Shown here: positions 1-5,788 of the stretch, piece by piece | Position numbering within the stretch: position 1 is the stretch's first letter | Layout: every line of letters begins with the position of its first letter | NCBI GenBank assembly: GCA_004524425.1 | Contig: SDNN01000112.1 | Span: forward strand, 1 to 9,268 | Length of the DNA stretch: 9,268 nucleotides | Direction: 5' to 3' | Source of the DNA: Promethearchaeota archaeon | Lineage (GTDB): Archaea > Asgardarchaeota > Lokiarchaeia > Sigynarchaeales > SOKP01 | Program-made: the position numbers and the translations under genes | The notes under the pieces: generated by a model | The model's input: the letters and a program-made list of their open reading frames with translations, nothing else | Told to the model about the DNA's origin: nothing | The model's database searches: none

Positions 1-213
1 ACTTGCCTTAATGATTTAAAAGAAGAGAATTATAATTCTTCAATTTTTAAAGATCATGTTGAATATATTGATGATGGGAATTTTTCCACCTATTTTGAAC
101 CTCTGAAAAGACAAGAAAACTTACCTCTAATTGTTAGAGATTATATTTCAGGAATGTCTGATAAATATTTCATGAAGATTTATCATCAAAAGGCTCATGA
201 AAAGAATCAATAA
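1..213 (+). CDS. C-terminal fragment of a dGTPase-like HD-family phosphohydrolase (5' end outside window)
   Basis: An open frame enters from the left edge and ends at TAA (211-213), giving 70 residues. The tail contains R46-D47-Y48-I49-S50-G51-M52-S53-D54-K55-Y56. This closely matches the conserved C-terminal helix of dGTP triphosphohydrolase-like HD proteins (pattern DYIxGMTDxY). Those enzymes hydrolyse dNTPs to the nucleoside and triphosphate in the cytoplasm. The HD metal-binding motifs would lie upstream of the window, so catalysis cannot be judged here. The family call rests on this one motif; another HD-domain hydrolase sharing the helix is possible. The gene points toward the structured intergenic region and the tRNA gene and shares no operon with anything visible downstream. 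Confidence 0.65.
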   Translation, partial: TCLNDLKEENYNSSIFKDHVEYIDDGNFSTYFEPLKRQENLPLIVRDYISGMSDKYFMKIYHQKAHEKNQ

Positions 214-232
214 ATCTTTTCCCTCTATGAAT

Positions 233-253
233 TTAAAATACGTGCTATTTTAA
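233..253. repeat. Short AT hairpin 20 nt after the HD-family gene
   Basis: TTAAAATA (233-240) and TATTTTAA (246-253) form a perfect 8-bp stem around the 5-nt loop CGTGC. Its position just after the stop codon suggests a transcript end or mRNA stabiliser. In such AT-rich DNA a chance palindrome is possible, and no T-run directly follows it. Confidence 0.35.
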
Positions 254-304
254 TTTACCTGTAATAAAGTTATAGTGATTTTAAGTTAATTGTTAAATAT
301 AAGA

Positions 305-478
305 GGATTACACACCAAGAAGATATAAAAGTATAAGTTTTTTTTCAGTTTCCCGAAATATCGCGGGTTACGGCATTTTCACGGGGTTTTTTAAATTTTC
401 AGCTCGTATTTAATGAGATAAGTTTAATGAGCCGAAAAATATTTTTTTTAAGATATCTTCCAATCTGATGTGTAATCC
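305..478. repeat. 174-nt structured element with terminal inverted repeats
   Basis: GGATTACACA (305-314) is perfectly complementary to TGTGTAATCC (469-478). Nested inside, GAAGATAT (319-326) is perfectly complementary to ATATCTTC (453-460), and AAAAG (327-331) can pair with the T-run at 445-449. The interior has a GC island that is unusual for this window, with CCCG at 352-355 able to pair with CGGG at 364-367 or 382-385. A second local stem pairs GCTCGT (402-407) with ATGAGC (427-432 region). TTTAATGAG occurs twice, at 409-417 and 423-431. It could be a structured RNA, a MITE-like mobile remnant or a regulatory DNA structure. T-runs at 338-345, 387-392 and 442-449 argue against a long plus-strand transcript. 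No clear target-site duplication flanks it. Confidence 0.5.
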
Positions 479-636
479 AAGTAAATATATGATCATTAAT
501 ACATAAAAATCTATCCTTATTGAATTATTAAAAATTAATTCTGAGAAAAATTTTTTAGACATGCATGATTTTTCTTAATTACTCGCCTTTATAAACTTAG
601 CCCGGTGGTGTAGCGGTCAAGCATTTGGGGCCCTGA

Positions 637-666
637 AAAGGTTTAAGATTATTAGACTTTGAAGAC
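637..666 (+). other. tRNA intron 1, anticodon loop (canonical 37/38 site)
   Basis: Removing these 30 nt restores a 7-nt anticodon loop directly 3' of A37. The intron folds on itself: AAAG (637-640) pairs with CTTT (657-660), then TTTAA (642-646) pairs with TTAGA (652-656), with G641 bulged. The central exon-intron helix expected for a canonical bulge-helix-bulge is weak here, because 631-634 pairs poorly with 661-664. The exact ends could shift by one or two bases, but every placement near this site keeps the CUG anticodon. Confidence 0.65.
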
Positions 667-687
667 ACCCTAAGACCACGGTTCGAA

Positions 688-716
688 TATCAATGAAATA
701 ATTCATTGGTAGGAAT
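688..716 (+). other. tRNA intron 2, T-loop (about position 59/60)
   Basis: The T-loop as encoded is 36 nt (682-717) instead of 7. Positions 688-697 and 702-711 form a 10-bp stem with one U-G pair and an ATAA loop. Outside it, TTC (682-684) can pair with GAA (713-715), leaving bulge GAA (685-687) on the 5' strand and TT (716-717) beside the T stem. This is the order expected for a relaxed bulge-helix-bulge splice site. Removal of 688-716 leaves TTCGAA plus T, a canonical T-loop. The ends are uncertain by about 1 nt. Confidence 0.75.
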
Positions 717-733
717 TCCGTGCCGGGCTACTA

Positions 734-739
734 TTTTTT
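734..739 (+). terminator. T6 terminator after the tRNA
   Basis: Six consecutive T residues begin 4 nt after the tRNA discriminator base, matching the simple oligo-T termination signals used by archaeal RNA polymerase. Confidence 0.5.
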
Positions 740-743
740 CATG

Positions 744-1109
744 TTATCCCGTGCGTTTTATTATATGGTAACCATATTGAGTCTTAACAGGTTGAGATAT
801 CTCCCCTATGTTTAAATTGACACAAGCATTCCAGAATTCTGGAACCATTTTTCCTTTTGGAAATTCACCTAAATTGCCCCCTCTATTCTTACTTGGACAA
901 GTAGAATACTTAGAGGCTAGATCTTCAAATTTCTCTCCCGCATTAATATCTTCATAAATCATTTGAGCTTTACTCAATTTATCTACCAAAATATGACTCG
1001 CTTTTACTTTTCCACCGCGTATCGGAGCTCCTCCTTTTTTTCCAGATCCTTTTGTGCTTCCTCCTTTTTTTTTATAACCTTTTCCATACTTGTTTTTTCC
1101 CATATCCAT
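744..1109 (-). CDS. Pin1/Par14-like parvulin peptidyl-prolyl cis-trans isomerase
   Basis: This 121-residue protein is a single parvulin (rotamase) domain, about residues 35-120, after a 34-residue tail made mostly of Lys and Gly. Parvulins catalyse cis-trans isomerisation of X-Pro bonds. The domain shows the paired histidines H39 (ASHIL) and H115 (YGYHII), C71 in YSTCPS at the place of the Pin1 active-site cysteine, the RGGNLG turn (76-81), and M88/F92 matching the Pin1 proline-pocket residues. There is no signal peptide or WW domain, so it should be cytosolic. The basic Gly/Lys tail resembles that of eukaryotic Par14 (PIN4). Met1 and Met3 are both possible starts and neither has a clear Shine-Dalgarno. 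A TATA-like sequence 54-66 nt upstream suggests its own promoter. Confidence 0.9.
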   Translation of the reverse strand: MDMGKNKYGKGYKKKGGSTKGSGKKGGAPIRGGKVKASHILVDKLSKAQMIYEDINAGEKFEDLASKYSTCPSKNRGGNLGEFPKGKMVPEFWNACVNLNIGEISQPVKTQYGYHIIKRTG

Positions 1110-1162
1110 TCAACTAACTAAAATGATAAGTAAATTAATGAGATGATAATTCTATTGATATT

Positions 1163-1175
1163 TTTTATTATAAAA
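1163..1175 (-). promoter_or_regulatory. Candidate TATA box for the parvulin gene
   Basis: On the minus strand this reads TTTTATAATAAAA and lies 54-66 nt before the ATG, in the 78-nt gap after the NikR-like gene. It would give a leader of roughly 30 nt. The DNA is AT-rich, so the call is weak. Confidence 0.3.
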
Positions 1176-1187
1176 TAAGAGATTGAA

Positions 1188-1604
1188 CTAATATTCAATC
1201 AAATATCGAAAGTTTTTAAGTTCACTTATAGAATTATATTCAACCACAATCTTCTGAAATTCTTCCAGATCTCCTTCAAAGACGATAGAAAATATCAGAT
1301 TCTTTGAAAAGTATTGGTTCTTACTGACAATTTGATTGCTATATTCAAATTCTATTCTGTTCAATTTTTTTAATACGTTTGGGTCATTTGGTGCAACAAT
1401 AATCATGCTTCCCGTTATATTTTTTCTTTCAATTGGAAATATCTCTCCTGAAGCATCCGAAATAGCAGAAATATCGGGACTGGACATGAGCCTTAATAGA
1501 GCATCGCGTATTAATTTTGATTTGTTTTCGTAAGTATTATTATTAATCAATTTATTTATGAATCTTTTGAGGCTCTCGTTAATGCTAAAGCTTATTATTG
1601 GCAT
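1188..1604 (-). CDS. NikR-type ribbon-helix-helix regulator lacking His and Cys
   Basis: This 138-residue protein has an N-terminal ribbon-helix-helix DNA-binding domain (about residues 2-40). It comprises a short strand (IISFSI), a helix (10-22), then a second helix starting at the NKSKLIRDAL motif (27-36). Residues 65-136 resemble the ACT-like C-terminal domain of NikR: strand GSMIIVAP, helix, strand with YSNQIV (88-93), strand NLIFSIVFEGD (102-112), helix, strand. NikR is a tetrameric repressor that binds nickel through three His and one Cys at the C-domain interface. This protein contains no His and no Cys at all, so classical nickel sensing is not possible. It may sense another ligand or act constitutively. 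It follows the 790-aa gene by 83 nt and may regulate itself, the parvulin or the NicO-like gene. Confidence 0.75.
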   Translation of the reverse strand: MPIISFSINESLKRFINKLINNNTYENKSKLIRDALLRLMSSPDISAISDASGEIFPIERKNITGSMIIVAPNDPNVLKKLNRIEFEYSNQIVSKNQYFSKNLIFSIVFEGDLEEFQKIVVEYNSISELKNFRYLIEY

Positions 1605-1626
1605 TTAAATAACCTATTTTACATCA

Positions 1627-1675
1627 AAGTATCTTTTTATTTAATTTATAATTATTCAATAATCCATATATACTT
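1627..1675. promoter_or_regulatory. Promoter region of the NikR-like gene with inverted repeats
   Basis: Upstream of the start codon at 1604, ATTATT-C-AATAAT (1651-1663) is a perfect palindrome, and AAGTAT (1627-1632) with ATACTT (1670-1675) forms a wider inverted pair. A minus-strand TATA-like ATTATAAATT lies at 1643-1652. Ribbon-helix-helix repressors bind paired inverted half-sites, so either could be an autoregulatory operator. High AT content makes chance matches likely. Confidence 0.3.
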
Positions 1676-1687
1676 AATGGTTGATAA

Positions 1688-4060
1688 TTAAATCTTTAAA
1701 GTCCTCGTTAACACGCTTTTGAACTGCTCCACGTCATTCACAAGCTTATCAGCATCTCCATCGGTAATATTCTCTTCTTTTTCATATTTATTAAGATGGG
1801 AAAGCCAAAATTCAATGCGTCCGAGAACTGGATCATCTTCTTTTAAAACTTTTCTCAATCTAATGAACGTGTCATGGAGTTTATTTCTTATATTTTGAGC
1901 TTTCCATCGAAGCATGCAATAATCTGATATTTCCGCTAGATTTTGAGTTATGGCCATGGTGTTTATCGTTATTTCTCGCTCTTCTGATTTGATTTTCCTG
2001 ATAATGTTTATTTGTTCCATCAATAATTCAATCACACGGGCTAAAAATCCTGTAAGTTGTCCTGGATTTGCACACCATACTCTCACTTCTAAGGATTGGT
2101 TTGCTGCAGACACGTAAATTCTCGTGATAATTCGCCCTCCAGTTACTTTAGCCTCGGCGCAAAACCAGGCTTCAGCCTCATATGAACTTGCTGTGTCCCC
2201 TCCCTCATAAGAAGTCACCATGTTTGTCTCAAAATATTTCAAGGCCCTGATGGAAGCTCTATAAGCAAGTCTTGGGTCGATATCAGCAATGAGAAAAGCC
2301 CTCGCATCATTTGGGAGATCTTGTATGGAGAGCTGGCAATCTTCAATTGTTGCCAAATTTTGACAAACGAGCGGGCATTTAATTTGCACTTCTTTGTTCC
2401 TGATATGAATTGTGTTTTGCACGCCTAGAGCGCTCTTGTATATGACCGTTCCTGCAATATTAGAAATTCCACATTCTTTGGGTTCTAAATAGAAATCGAC
2501 ACCTCTAGAATTATTTGATTCTATCACGGGAATGGTAATTAGGGGTTGTTTTATGTTATAACTCGTTGGAACATCCAAAATAACTTTCACATTATTAATA
2601 GCCATGCTACTATGATTCCTTACGACAACTTTGAAATGAAGTTGCCCTCCTTCAAAATCATAATCTCTTAAGACTTCAATTTTATCATTTTCTTCAAGTT
2701 GGACTTTCTTTTGAGCCTCAGTGGCAATTTTTCTCTTGTTTGCCGTGACGCTATAAGCAACGAATAATTTCTTTTGAGAATCAATATATCCATCAATTTC
2801 TCCCATACCTATTAATTTCGCCAAATTCTCTTCTATACTTGCCTCTGTAACATGCAGTCTATTCGAAATTTCTCTTAATGTCATGTTTCTATAAGCTTTC
2901 GCAAGTTCCTTGATTTTGATTTCGAGATATCTCTCTGTAGCGAATTCTCTACGCTGAGTGAATATGCCTTCGATTTTCCCTGTTTTTATCATTTCATGTA
3001 GACTTTTTCTCGCTAATTCTACTGCGATTTTCAACTTTTCAGCAAGCTTAACAAGCTTAAAAACTCCCGTTTCCTTAGCATATTTTTTTATATCATCATA
3101 GATTTGGTCCTTAGTAATTATTTCTTTCCCTCGATCTGCAAAGAAGGCATCAATCATGTTTGTTTTCATGAGATTAACACAATAATTTTTCACTAGTTCA
3201 GCAGGTAGGTTAAATTTTTTGGCTAAGTCTTCAATTGGCATCCGTCCTTTTTCCTTAATGAGTTTAATCATGTTATCGTTAATGTATTTTTGAGTAAAGT
3301 ATTTCTTCTTATCACGAGAAAAAGCTCCTCTAATTTGATATTGGCTAATCTGTTTATAAATCAGTTGTAAGGCCATTTCTGTGTTCATATCTAACATGAT
3401 TGCCAAATCAGATACGTTTATTATCCCCTCATCATGTATCTTCGAAATCAATTTTTCTCTCGTCTCAGGGGATAAGTAATAAAACATTCTATTCTTTTGA
3501 TCGATGATTCCATAAATTTGTTCCTCCTCAACGTATTTCCTAATTAATTTAATCATCTGTTCAGCAGTAATATTAAATGAGTCCATTATGGTGGAAAAAT
3601 TAGTTGCTGGAGATCTTTTTAGAAGATCTAAAAAACAATTAGGGCAGATTTCTCTTCCGAATATATGCTTTAATTTTTTACCACATTTCTTCCAACTACC
3701 TCCATATACCAGATTATATCTTTTTGCTTCTCTCGATAATTGACTTTCATCCGGAAAAAAGAGACCAGGAGTCTTCAAGTAGGAATTCCATTCACATTTC
3801 GTGCAATCTAAATAATATTGTCCAGAAGACAACCTTTTTACTCTTAACAAAGAACCACAATCTGGGCATTTACTATTTTCTATAACACTACATCTAAAGT
3901 TGTTCTCGGATGCTTCTGCTTTTGAGTATTTAACTTCAGGATGTTTTTTACATTCCCATTGCTCAGTTGTAGCCATGTGATTAATACAGAAACTTGAATT
4001 ACATTTTTCACAAGTATAATCAATCTGTTTAGAATCACAGAATAAGCATTTATCTGTCAT
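1688..4060 (-). CDS. Multi-domain zinc-finger / tandem winged-helix / appendage-like protein
   Basis: This 790-residue protein has no name I can give with confidence. Residues 5-40 carry an eight-ligand AN1-like double zinc finger (C5, C8, C17, C20, C25, H28, C37, H40). Residues 65-89 form a zinc ribbon (C65-x2-C68, C86-x2-C89), and C126/C139/C142 form a third cluster. Residues 152-436 contain about five repeats of roughly 60 residues, each ending in a turn such as GYID or GIFTQ, like winged helices of PCI/UFL1-type proteins. Residues 461-562 look like an Ig-type beta-sandwich (KVVVRN, NNVKVIL). Residues 580-680 are alpha/beta with WFCAEAKVTGGRIITR, followed by a helical tail. Sandwich plus platform recalls adaptin/gamma-COP ears; this is inferred. 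No signal peptide or TM is seen, so it is probably cytosolic. Confidence 0.7.
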   Translation of the reverse strand: MTDKCLFCDSKQIDYTCEKCNSSFCINHMATTEQWECKKHPEVKYSKAEASENNFRCSVIENSKCPDCGSLLRVKRLSSGQYYLDCTKCEWNSYLKTPGLFFPDESQLSREAKRYNLVYGGSWKKCGKKLKHIFGREICPNCFLDLLKRSPATNFSTIMDSFNITAEQMIKLIRKYVEEEQIYGIIDQKNRMFYYLSPETREKLISKIHDEGIINVSDLAIMLDMNTEMALQLIYKQISQYQIRGAFSRDKKKYFTQKYINDNMIKLIKEKGRMPIEDLAKKFNLPAELVKNYCVNLMKTNMIDAFFADRGKEIITKDQIYDDIKKYAKETGVFKLVKLAEKLKIAVELARKSLHEMIKTGKIEGIFTQRREFATERYLEIKIKELAKAYRNMTLREISNRLHVTEASIEENLAKLIGMGEIDGYIDSQKKLFVAYSVTANKRKIATEAQKKVQLEENDKIEVLRDYDFEGGQLHFKVVVRNHSSMAINNVKVILDVPTSYNIKQPLITIPVIESNNSRGVDFYLEPKECGISNIAGTVIYKSALGVQNTIHIRNKEVQIKCPLVCQNLATIEDCQLSIQDLPNDARAFLIADIDPRLAYRASIRALKYFETNMVTSYEGGDTASSYEAEAWFCAEAKVTGGRIITRIYVSAANQSLEVRVWCANPGQLTGFLARVIELLMEQINIIRKIKSEEREITINTMAITQNLAEISDYCMLRWKAQNIRNKLHDTFIRLRKVLKEDDPVLGRIEFWLSHLNKYEKEENITDGDADKLVNDVEQFKSVLTRTLKI

Positions 4061-4095
4061 GATTTTGTTTGTTGTAACTTTCTCACAAATTTCAC

Positions 4096-4107
4096 TATAA
4101 TATATTA
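4096..4107 (-). promoter_or_regulatory. Candidate TATA box for the 790-aa gene
   Basis: TATAATATATTA (minus strand TAATATATTATA) lies 36-47 nt before the ATG and predicts a leader of 10-20 nt. The rest of 4061-4234 is AT-rich with no other signal. Confidence 0.4.
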
Positions 4108-4214
4108 AAAAAAATTCATCCTTAAATTCTTTACAATAGTGATCTCAATGAGATGTTTTTAAATTTCTATAGTCCAAAATTTGATTTTTTAATCTAGCTA
4201 TATGAATATTTCAT

Positions 4215-4220
4215 AAAAAA
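4215..4220 (-). terminator. T6 terminator after the NicO-like gene
   Basis: The A6 run at 4215-4220 reads as T6 on the minus strand, starting 15 nt past the stop codon at 4235. It is consistent with an archaeal oligo-T terminator. Confidence 0.35.
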
Positions 4221-4234
4221 TCTTTATTTAATAA

Positions 4235-4963
4235 TTATAAGTTTTCTACTGGAAAGATGTGAATCCTTAAAAAAGCTAGTATCATTATCGTGGTATTTAC
4301 TAAGACAATTATCAAAAACATGATTATGTAAATCTTATTTCTACCAATCACTTTTTCTTTTTTCCCTTTTTGTTCGAATCCTCTCTTAGCTACAGCTAAT
4401 GGAAAGAGTCCAATGAAGGTACCAAGAGAAAAATAGAATACTATTAATAAAGCTTCCAGAAATCCATAACTTAGTGAAAAAATTAAGCATTGCGAATAAA
4501 TAAATAATTCAAATATGCAGGGGGGAAATCCAGATAAGATTCCTAGAAGATATGGAGTTCGCCTTTTATCCCAATTTAAATTTATAATCTCTTCTTTATG
4601 TTTTGAATGAGGTGTGTAATCTTTTCGAGATACGAAAAATAAAAAAAATATTGCAACAAAAGTAGAAGAGAAAGCCCCAAAGAAATTTATCGCATAGGGA
4701 TCTGAAACAAAAGCAGGGAATATAATTAATGGGACCAAACTAATTAATACTGTAATTATAGCAATGGTTAAATTTGCCGTCATTAAACCAAGACCATATA
4801 GAATCAATATTATGAAACTGTTTTTCGTATTTTTACTTATGCCAAAACTATAGAAGCAAAAAAGTGATTTGTCTTCACAAGGCATTAAAGTATGAAGCAA
4901 GCCTAATAAAAAAGCTGGTATGAGGATAATCAAGTATTCTTGAAAAAAGAGGTATTGGTCCAT
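4235..4963 (-). CDS. Six-TM NicO/RcnA-like (DsbD/UreH-superfamily) membrane protein
   Basis: This 242-residue integral membrane protein has about six hydrophobic segments (near 10-29, 50-82, 92-111, 137-160, 166-192 and 210-232). TM1 ends in G21-L-L-H24-T-L-M-P28-C29-E30-D31-K32. This aligns with the H-x3-P-G-H-x-K signature of RcnA/NicO nickel-cobalt transporters. TM4 carries G141-x3-G145-x-P147-P148-C149, matching the RcnA GGLxPCP region. The Gly-His of the nickel motif is replaced by Cys-Glu-Asp, and only H119 and H122 lie in the 112-135 loop, without the His-rich stretch of RcnA. Cysteines after Pro in both TM1 and TM4 also recall the CcdA/DsbD thiol carriers. Substrate is therefore open between metal transport and thiol-redox transfer. 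It starts 54 nt after hisA and may be co-transcribed. Confidence 0.65.
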   Translation of the reverse strand: MDQYLFFQEYLIILIPAFLLGLLHTLMPCEDKSLFCFYSFGISKNTKNSFIILILYGLGLMTANLTIAIITVLISLVPLIIFPAFVSDPYAINFFGAFSSTFVAIFFLFFVSRKDYTPHSKHKEEIINLNWDKRRTPYLLGILSGFPPCIFELFIYSQCLIFSLSYGFLEALLIVFYFSLGTFIGLFPLAVAKRGFEQKGKKEKVIGRNKIYIIMFLIIVLVNTTIMILAFLRIHIFPVENL

Positions 4964-5017
4964 TTTTTTTGGATTTTAGTTTAATTATTTTTCTATGATT
5001 TAATAATTTTTAATAAT

Positions 5018-5743
5018 TTAGATATTATATTTAGAATTTTTGATTATTGAAAATGGAAGTTTTCCTTCATAGAACGCTTTTCCCACAATCACGCCGTATA
5101 CGCCAAGATTTTTAAGATCCTTAAGATCCTCTTCATTTCTGATGCCTCCTGCGGCATAGACTGGTATTTTAACAGTTTTCATCATTTTCTCAATGTTTTC
5201 TAGATCTGGACCCATAAATGCACCATCGGCTTCCACTGAAGAGAAAAGAATGTATCCCGCGCCCAATTTAGCAACTTTTTTTCCAAACGTAAATGGATTC
5301 TTATTTGTTTCTGCGGTCCAACCATGAGTAGATACTTTACCCCCTTTATAATCTAATGCAATTATTAGATGTTCTTTTCCCAATTTTTCTGAGAGATCTT
5401 TAATGATGCCAGGCTCATTTATGGCTAGGGTCCCGATAATCACGCGATCTGCTCCCGAATTTATGATATCTACAGCAGCTTCCATGGTTCTTATGCCTCC
5501 ACCAACTTGTATTTTAACCTTGTTCTTTCCTATTAATATCATTTTTTTAAGAAGATCCTTATTTATTGTCGAACCCCATGCTCCATCAAGATCTATGAAA
5601 TGTAATCTACTTGCTCCTTTTTCTATCCAAAAATTTAATGCATCTAAGGGATTCTCATAGTAAACTTTCTCTGTTCCTTTCTGACCCTTATACAATCTTA
5701 CGCATTTACCGCCGCTGATATCTATTGCGGGTATGACTTCCAT
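5018..5743 (-). CDS. hisA: Phosphoribosylformimino-5-aminoimidazole carboxamide ribotide (ProFAR) isomerase HisA
   Basis: This 241-residue TIM barrel is the usual length for HisA, which performs the Amadori isomerisation of ProFAR to PRFAR, the fourth step of histidine biosynthesis in the cytosol. The catalytic pair is visible: D8 in IPAIDI and D131 in ALDYKGG. The two phosphate sites of the half-barrel repeat are GGGIR (81-85) with GT (104-105), and AAGGIR (197-202) with VGKAFYEGK (220-228). H140-G-W142 and the DGAFMGPD loop (173-180) also fit. The SSVEADG segment (168-174) looks slightly HisF-like, but the N-terminal motif and the YEGK tail favour HisA. The start is supported by a GGGG Shine-Dalgarno 8 nt upstream. 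No other his gene is in the window. It lies 45 nt after the secreted-protein gene. Confidence 0.93.
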   Translation of the reverse strand: MEVIPAIDISGGKCVRLYKGQKGTEKVYYENPLDALNFWIEKGASRLHFIDLDGAWGSTINKDLLKKMILIGKNKVKIQVGGGIRTMEAAVDIINSGADRVIIGTLAINEPGIIKDLSEKLGKEHLIIALDYKGGKVSTHGWTAETNKNPFTFGKKVAKLGAGYILFSSVEADGAFMGPDLENIEKMMKTVKIPVYAAGGIRNEEDLKDLKNLGVYGVIVGKAFYEGKLPFSIIKNSKYNI

Positions 5744-5751
5744 TTATAGAT

Positions 5752-5755
5752 CCCC
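5752..5755 (-). promoter_or_regulatory. Shine-Dalgarno of hisA
   Basis: The minus strand reads GGGG with an 8-nt spacer before the ATG at 5743. This supports the chosen start and suggests the gene is translated as an internal cistron or with its own leader. Confidence 0.45.
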
Positions 5756-5788
5756 TGTTGTTGAAAACATTAATTTTTAAGCTTTAAT

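Larger units (their letters stand above)
214..598. other. Gene-free region with a structured core
   Basis: No convincing ORF is present on either strand. The region holds the 233-253 hairpin, the 305-478 inverted-repeat element, and about 120 nt of AT-rich DNA before the tRNA. A TTTATAAA box lies at 588-595, only 3 nt before the tRNA 5' end. That is too close to act as its TATA box under the usual spacing of about 25 nt, so no tRNA promoter could be assigned. Confidence 0.6.
599..730 (+). tRNA. tRNA-Gln (anticodon CUG) with two introns
   Basis: The acceptor stem AGCCCGG (599-605) pairs perfectly with CCGGGCT (723-729), followed by discriminator A730; CCA is not encoded. U8 and G9 precede the D stem GTGT/GCAT (608-611/621-624). 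The anticodon stem TGGGG/CCCTA (626-630/668-672) closes a 7-nt loop only if about 30 nt are removed, giving anticodon CUG at 633-635. The T stem CACGG/CCGTG (677-681/718-722) closes a normal TTCGAAT loop only if a further 29 nt are removed. The mature RNA would be 73 nt with a 4-nt variable loop. The acceptor sequence and discriminator resemble archaeal glutamine tRNAs. Position 33 reads C instead of the near-universal U. The gene is convergent with the parvulin gene, 13 nt away. Confidence 0.85.

Noticed and set aside
409..431. CRISPR-like repeat TTTAATGAG x2
   Set aside because: Only two 9-nt copies with a 14-nt period, no spacers of array size and no cas genes.
588..595. TTTATAAA as the tRNA promoter
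   Set aside because: It ends 3 nt before the tRNA 5' end, whereas an archaeal TATA box should lie about 25 nt before the transcription start.
657..663. Alternative anticodon loop CTTTGAA (UUG, also Gln)
   Set aside because: The following bases cannot form the anticodon stem with 626-630 without a further excision; the 668-672 pairing fixes the loop as CUG.
305..730. Integrated element using the tRNA as attachment site
   Set aside because: No integrase gene and no repeat of the tRNA 3' end elsewhere in the window; the structured element lies upstream of the tRNA 5' end, not at its 3' end.
1336..1533. 65-codon plus-strand ORF
   Set aside because: It lies antisense within the NikR-like gene, whose domain pattern is clear, and has no recognisable motif or Shine-Dalgarno.
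5403..5660. 85-codon plus-strand ORF
   Set aside because: Antisense shadow of hisA, which is a confident gene.
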